From the NCBI GenBank assembly GCA_964412395.1, contig CAYPOY010000281.1, positions 1 to 7,029 of the forward strand: a DNA stretch of 7,029 nt. The letters run 5' to 3'. The translations under genes were made by a program, and so were the position numbers. The stretch's first letter is position 1. The number at the start of each line of letters is the position of its first letter. This document shows positions 5,722 to 7,029 of the stretch, in pieces. The notes below the pieces were generated by a model. It saw only the letters and a list, made by a program, of their open reading frames with translations. It was not told the origin of the DNA and ran no database searches. The DNA comes from CAYPOY01 sp964412395. GTDB lineage: Bacteria > Chloroflexota > Anaerolineae > B4-G1.

Positions 5722-6433
5722 GATGGCGATTTGGCCTCGGCGCGTTCAAAGGCGTCTATGGTGTGCAGAGTGGCCTTGGCCGGGCGCTGGCCTACCTGGT
5801 GACGCAGACCCGCCCGCAGCGCGTCGAGGAGCAACCGGTTGACCTCCGGGCGATCACCGCCGTCCTCAATCTGCATAGCGAGGGCGTTGAGGATGCCGTT
5901 CGGGGCGCGGGTGAAAGTGGGTGTGCCGATCTCATCTCTACCACTGCACCCATGCCGGCGTCGATCAGCGTGCCCGTGATCAGGGCCAGCACGAAGCGCC
6001 AGTTGACATCCACCTGCAAGACGGCTATCGGCCCTGACTCGCGCACCAGCGTTGCAACGACCGTCAATGTCAATAGCACGCCGGCGGTGGCCTATTCGGC
6101 AAGCCTGTCCTGAGCGAAGCCGAAGGGCTCAGGGCAGGCCCAACTCCGCCAGGCCTTTTCCCTCCGAATAAACTGGGTACTATCACCGGGACAGGCCTGG
6201 CTCAGCGCCATCAGCAACCCGGCCACCAACAACAGCGCCGGCCGGAACCAGTAATTTGCCAGGGGTTCCTGGGGCGTCGCCTCGGCCATGGGATCGTGGG
6301 CAACCATCGTGGCTACCATTGCCGTCTCGGCCAGGCCCAGGATATCCAGGGCGTAGGCCGTGTGGCCGTAGTATAATAGAGACGGGGCGTCGGTCCGCTC
6401 GTTCGCTTGTGGGGGCTTGCAAAATCTGCCAGG
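5718..6433 (-). pseudogene. Remnant of an unidentified membrane protein gene
   Basis: I do not recognise the family. Protein-like sequence runs down the minus strand in two frames. Frame one (from just after a TAG at 6436-6434) reads YYGHTAYALDILGLAETAMV, then a hydrophobic FRPALLLVAGLLMALSQA segment. It meets a TAG at 6094-6092, then resumes in the same frame with two more hydrophobic segments (VLLTLTVVATLV and FVLALITGTLIDAGMGAVV). Near 5931-5940 the reading moves to another frame (DEIGTPTFTRAPNGILNALA), which continues as a soluble C-terminus to TGA 5720-5718. No convincing start codon exists at the right end, so the 5' part seems lost. A dispersed palindrome adjoins the internal stop. The calls of stop and frameshift come from reading continuity, not from an alignment. 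Confidence 0.5.
6103..6139. repeat. Dispersed palindrome (CCTGTCCTGAGC type)
   Basis: Arms GCCTGTCCTGAGC (6103-6115) and GCTCAGGGCAGGC (6127-6139) pair over 13 positions with one G-U wobble, around an 11-base loop containing GAAGCCGAAGG. Read in the host frame it gives PEPFGFAQDRLAE, a peptide I recognise as a recurring translation of this type of repeat in predicted proteins of Chloroflexota and other bacteria. It lies 8 bases from the TAG that interrupts the surrounding remnant, so its insertion may have broken that gene. Confidence 0.7.
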
Positions 6434-6445
6434 CTACTGTAGCAT
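6417..6445 (+). promoter_or_regulatory. Weak candidate promoter for the Rpn-like pseudogene
   Basis: TTGCAA (6417-6422), 17 bases, TAGCAT (6440-6445), each 4 of 6 to consensus, 37 bases upstream of the ATG. Weak match, chosen mainly for its spacing and position. Confidence 0.25.
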
Positions 6446-6482
6446 AAACAACGTCGCCATAGTAGCCCAGAGGAAACCACCG

Positions 6483-7025
6483 ATGTCCAAAACCGACAAT
6501 CAGTTGAAGGTAGTGGTGCGCGATTTCGCCCCGGACTTTGCCGCCTGGTTGTTGGACGTGAAAGAGGACGATGTGCACCATGTCCAGCCCCTGAATATCG
6601 AGTTGCCCGCCGAGGCCGTGTGGAGCGATACGGTCTTCCGCGTCACGTTGACCGATGGACGGGTTACCTTGCTGCACATCGAGTTTCAGGGTCGGCGCAG
6701 CGAACGTCCGATGCCCTTGCGCATGCTCGACTACCTCAGTCGGCTGGCACAACAAGAGTCGGGTTACTTGTGTAGTAATGGCCGAACAACTGTTGGAAGC
6801 GATAGAACGAGACCCACTGCTGGACACTCCGCTTCTGCGGCGTATCCGCGAAGAAGGGCGGGCTGAAGGACTGACCACTATGCGCCAGAGCATCCTGGAT
6901 GTCGTGACAGCGCGCTTCGACCCACCTGCGACCCATTACCGGCGCATTGAGGCCCAACTGGAGAAGATCGCTGACCTGAACTCGACTTTATCCATTTGGT
7001 GGACAAAAGCGCGGCAATAGGGTAA
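6483..7025 (+). pseudogene. Rpn/DUF4351-like PD-(D/E)XK nuclease, degraded
   Basis: The ATG at 6483 follows AGAGGA (6469-6474) at good spacing. The first part reads SDTVFRVTLTDGRVTLLHIE then FQGRR and LRMLDYLSRLA, the core of Rpn (transposase_31)/DUF4351-like proteins. Asp49 and the Glu67-x-Gln69 of HIEFQ sit where PD-(D/E)XK active-site residues would be, with Gln in the Lys position. After about 6770 this frame degrades and frame +1 continues with MAEQLLEAIERDPLLDTPLL, EEGRAEG and SILDVVTARFDPP, the helical C-terminal part of such proteins. The middle (roughly 100 residues in intact relatives, from memory) is missing. At about 6980 the original frame resumes with LDFIHLVDKSAAIG and a TAA at 7023-7025. 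The product is probably inactive. Intact relatives are linked to recombination-promoting nucleases and are often multicopy. Confidence 0.75.
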
Positions 7026-7029
7026 ACTG

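Noticed and set aside
6372..6377. Perfect TATAAT on the plus strand as a promoter
   Set aside because: No -35-like hexamer at suitable spacing and no extended -10 TG; it also lies within the coding-like membrane remnant.
6183..6893. Open frame of 236 codons on the minus strand
   Set aside because: Antisense to the Rpn/DUF4351-like pseudogene, whose plus-strand reading has family motifs; its left part also overlaps the membrane remnant in another frame.

Overview
The window is high-GC bacterial DNA. Most of it is one minus-strand operon for a rotary V/A-type ATPase. I suspect a Chloroflexota (Anaerolineae-like) bacterium. The reasons are a bacterial V/A-type ATPase, several kinds of short dispersed palindromes, and a neighbouring Rpn/DUF4351-like gene of a type common in Chloroflexota and cyanobacteria. 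This assignment is inference; no rRNA or other marker is present.

Layout, read in transcription order on the minus strand (right to left). A near-consensus sigma-70 promoter (5721-5693) precedes atpH (peripheral stalk, TTG start), atpC (central-stalk/rotor connector), atpI (membrane stator with the essential Arg), atpK (proteolipid ring), atpF (rotor), atpE (peripheral stalk) and atpA (catalytic subunit, first 240 residues only, running off the left edge). The genes are closely spaced: ATGA overlap E/A, TAATG overlap F/E, 2 bases C/I, 4 bases H/C. The exceptions are the 89-base I-K gap and the 57-base K-F gap, both of which contain hairpins flanking the ring gene. Subunits B and D are not seen and probably lie further left. 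The order H-C-I-K-F-E-A differs from the H/G-I-K/L-E-C-F-A-B-D order known from Thermus and methanogens.

The most unusual signal is a set of G/C-tract palindromic elements embedded in frame inside three of the seven ATPase genes: a triple array in atpA (72-177), a single copy in atpE (882-915) and a related variant in atpC (4438-4477). The atpA and atpE copies are the same motif in opposite orientations, and both stay open. They appear to sit in surface loops and add glycine/proline-rich peptides. A different perfect 15-bp palindrome lies in the K-F gap, and a third type sits in a decayed gene upstream. The window thus holds at least three kinds of palindromic dispersed element.

The right part (5718-7025) is decaying. 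It holds a minus-strand membrane-protein remnant with an internal stop, a frameshift and a palindrome next to the stop; its terminal stop codon lies inside the -35 box of the ATPase promoter. Divergent to it is an Rpn/DUF4351-like PD-(D/E)XK nuclease pseudogene with a probable internal deletion and two frame changes. No tRNA, rRNA, CRISPR array or intact insertion sequence was seen.
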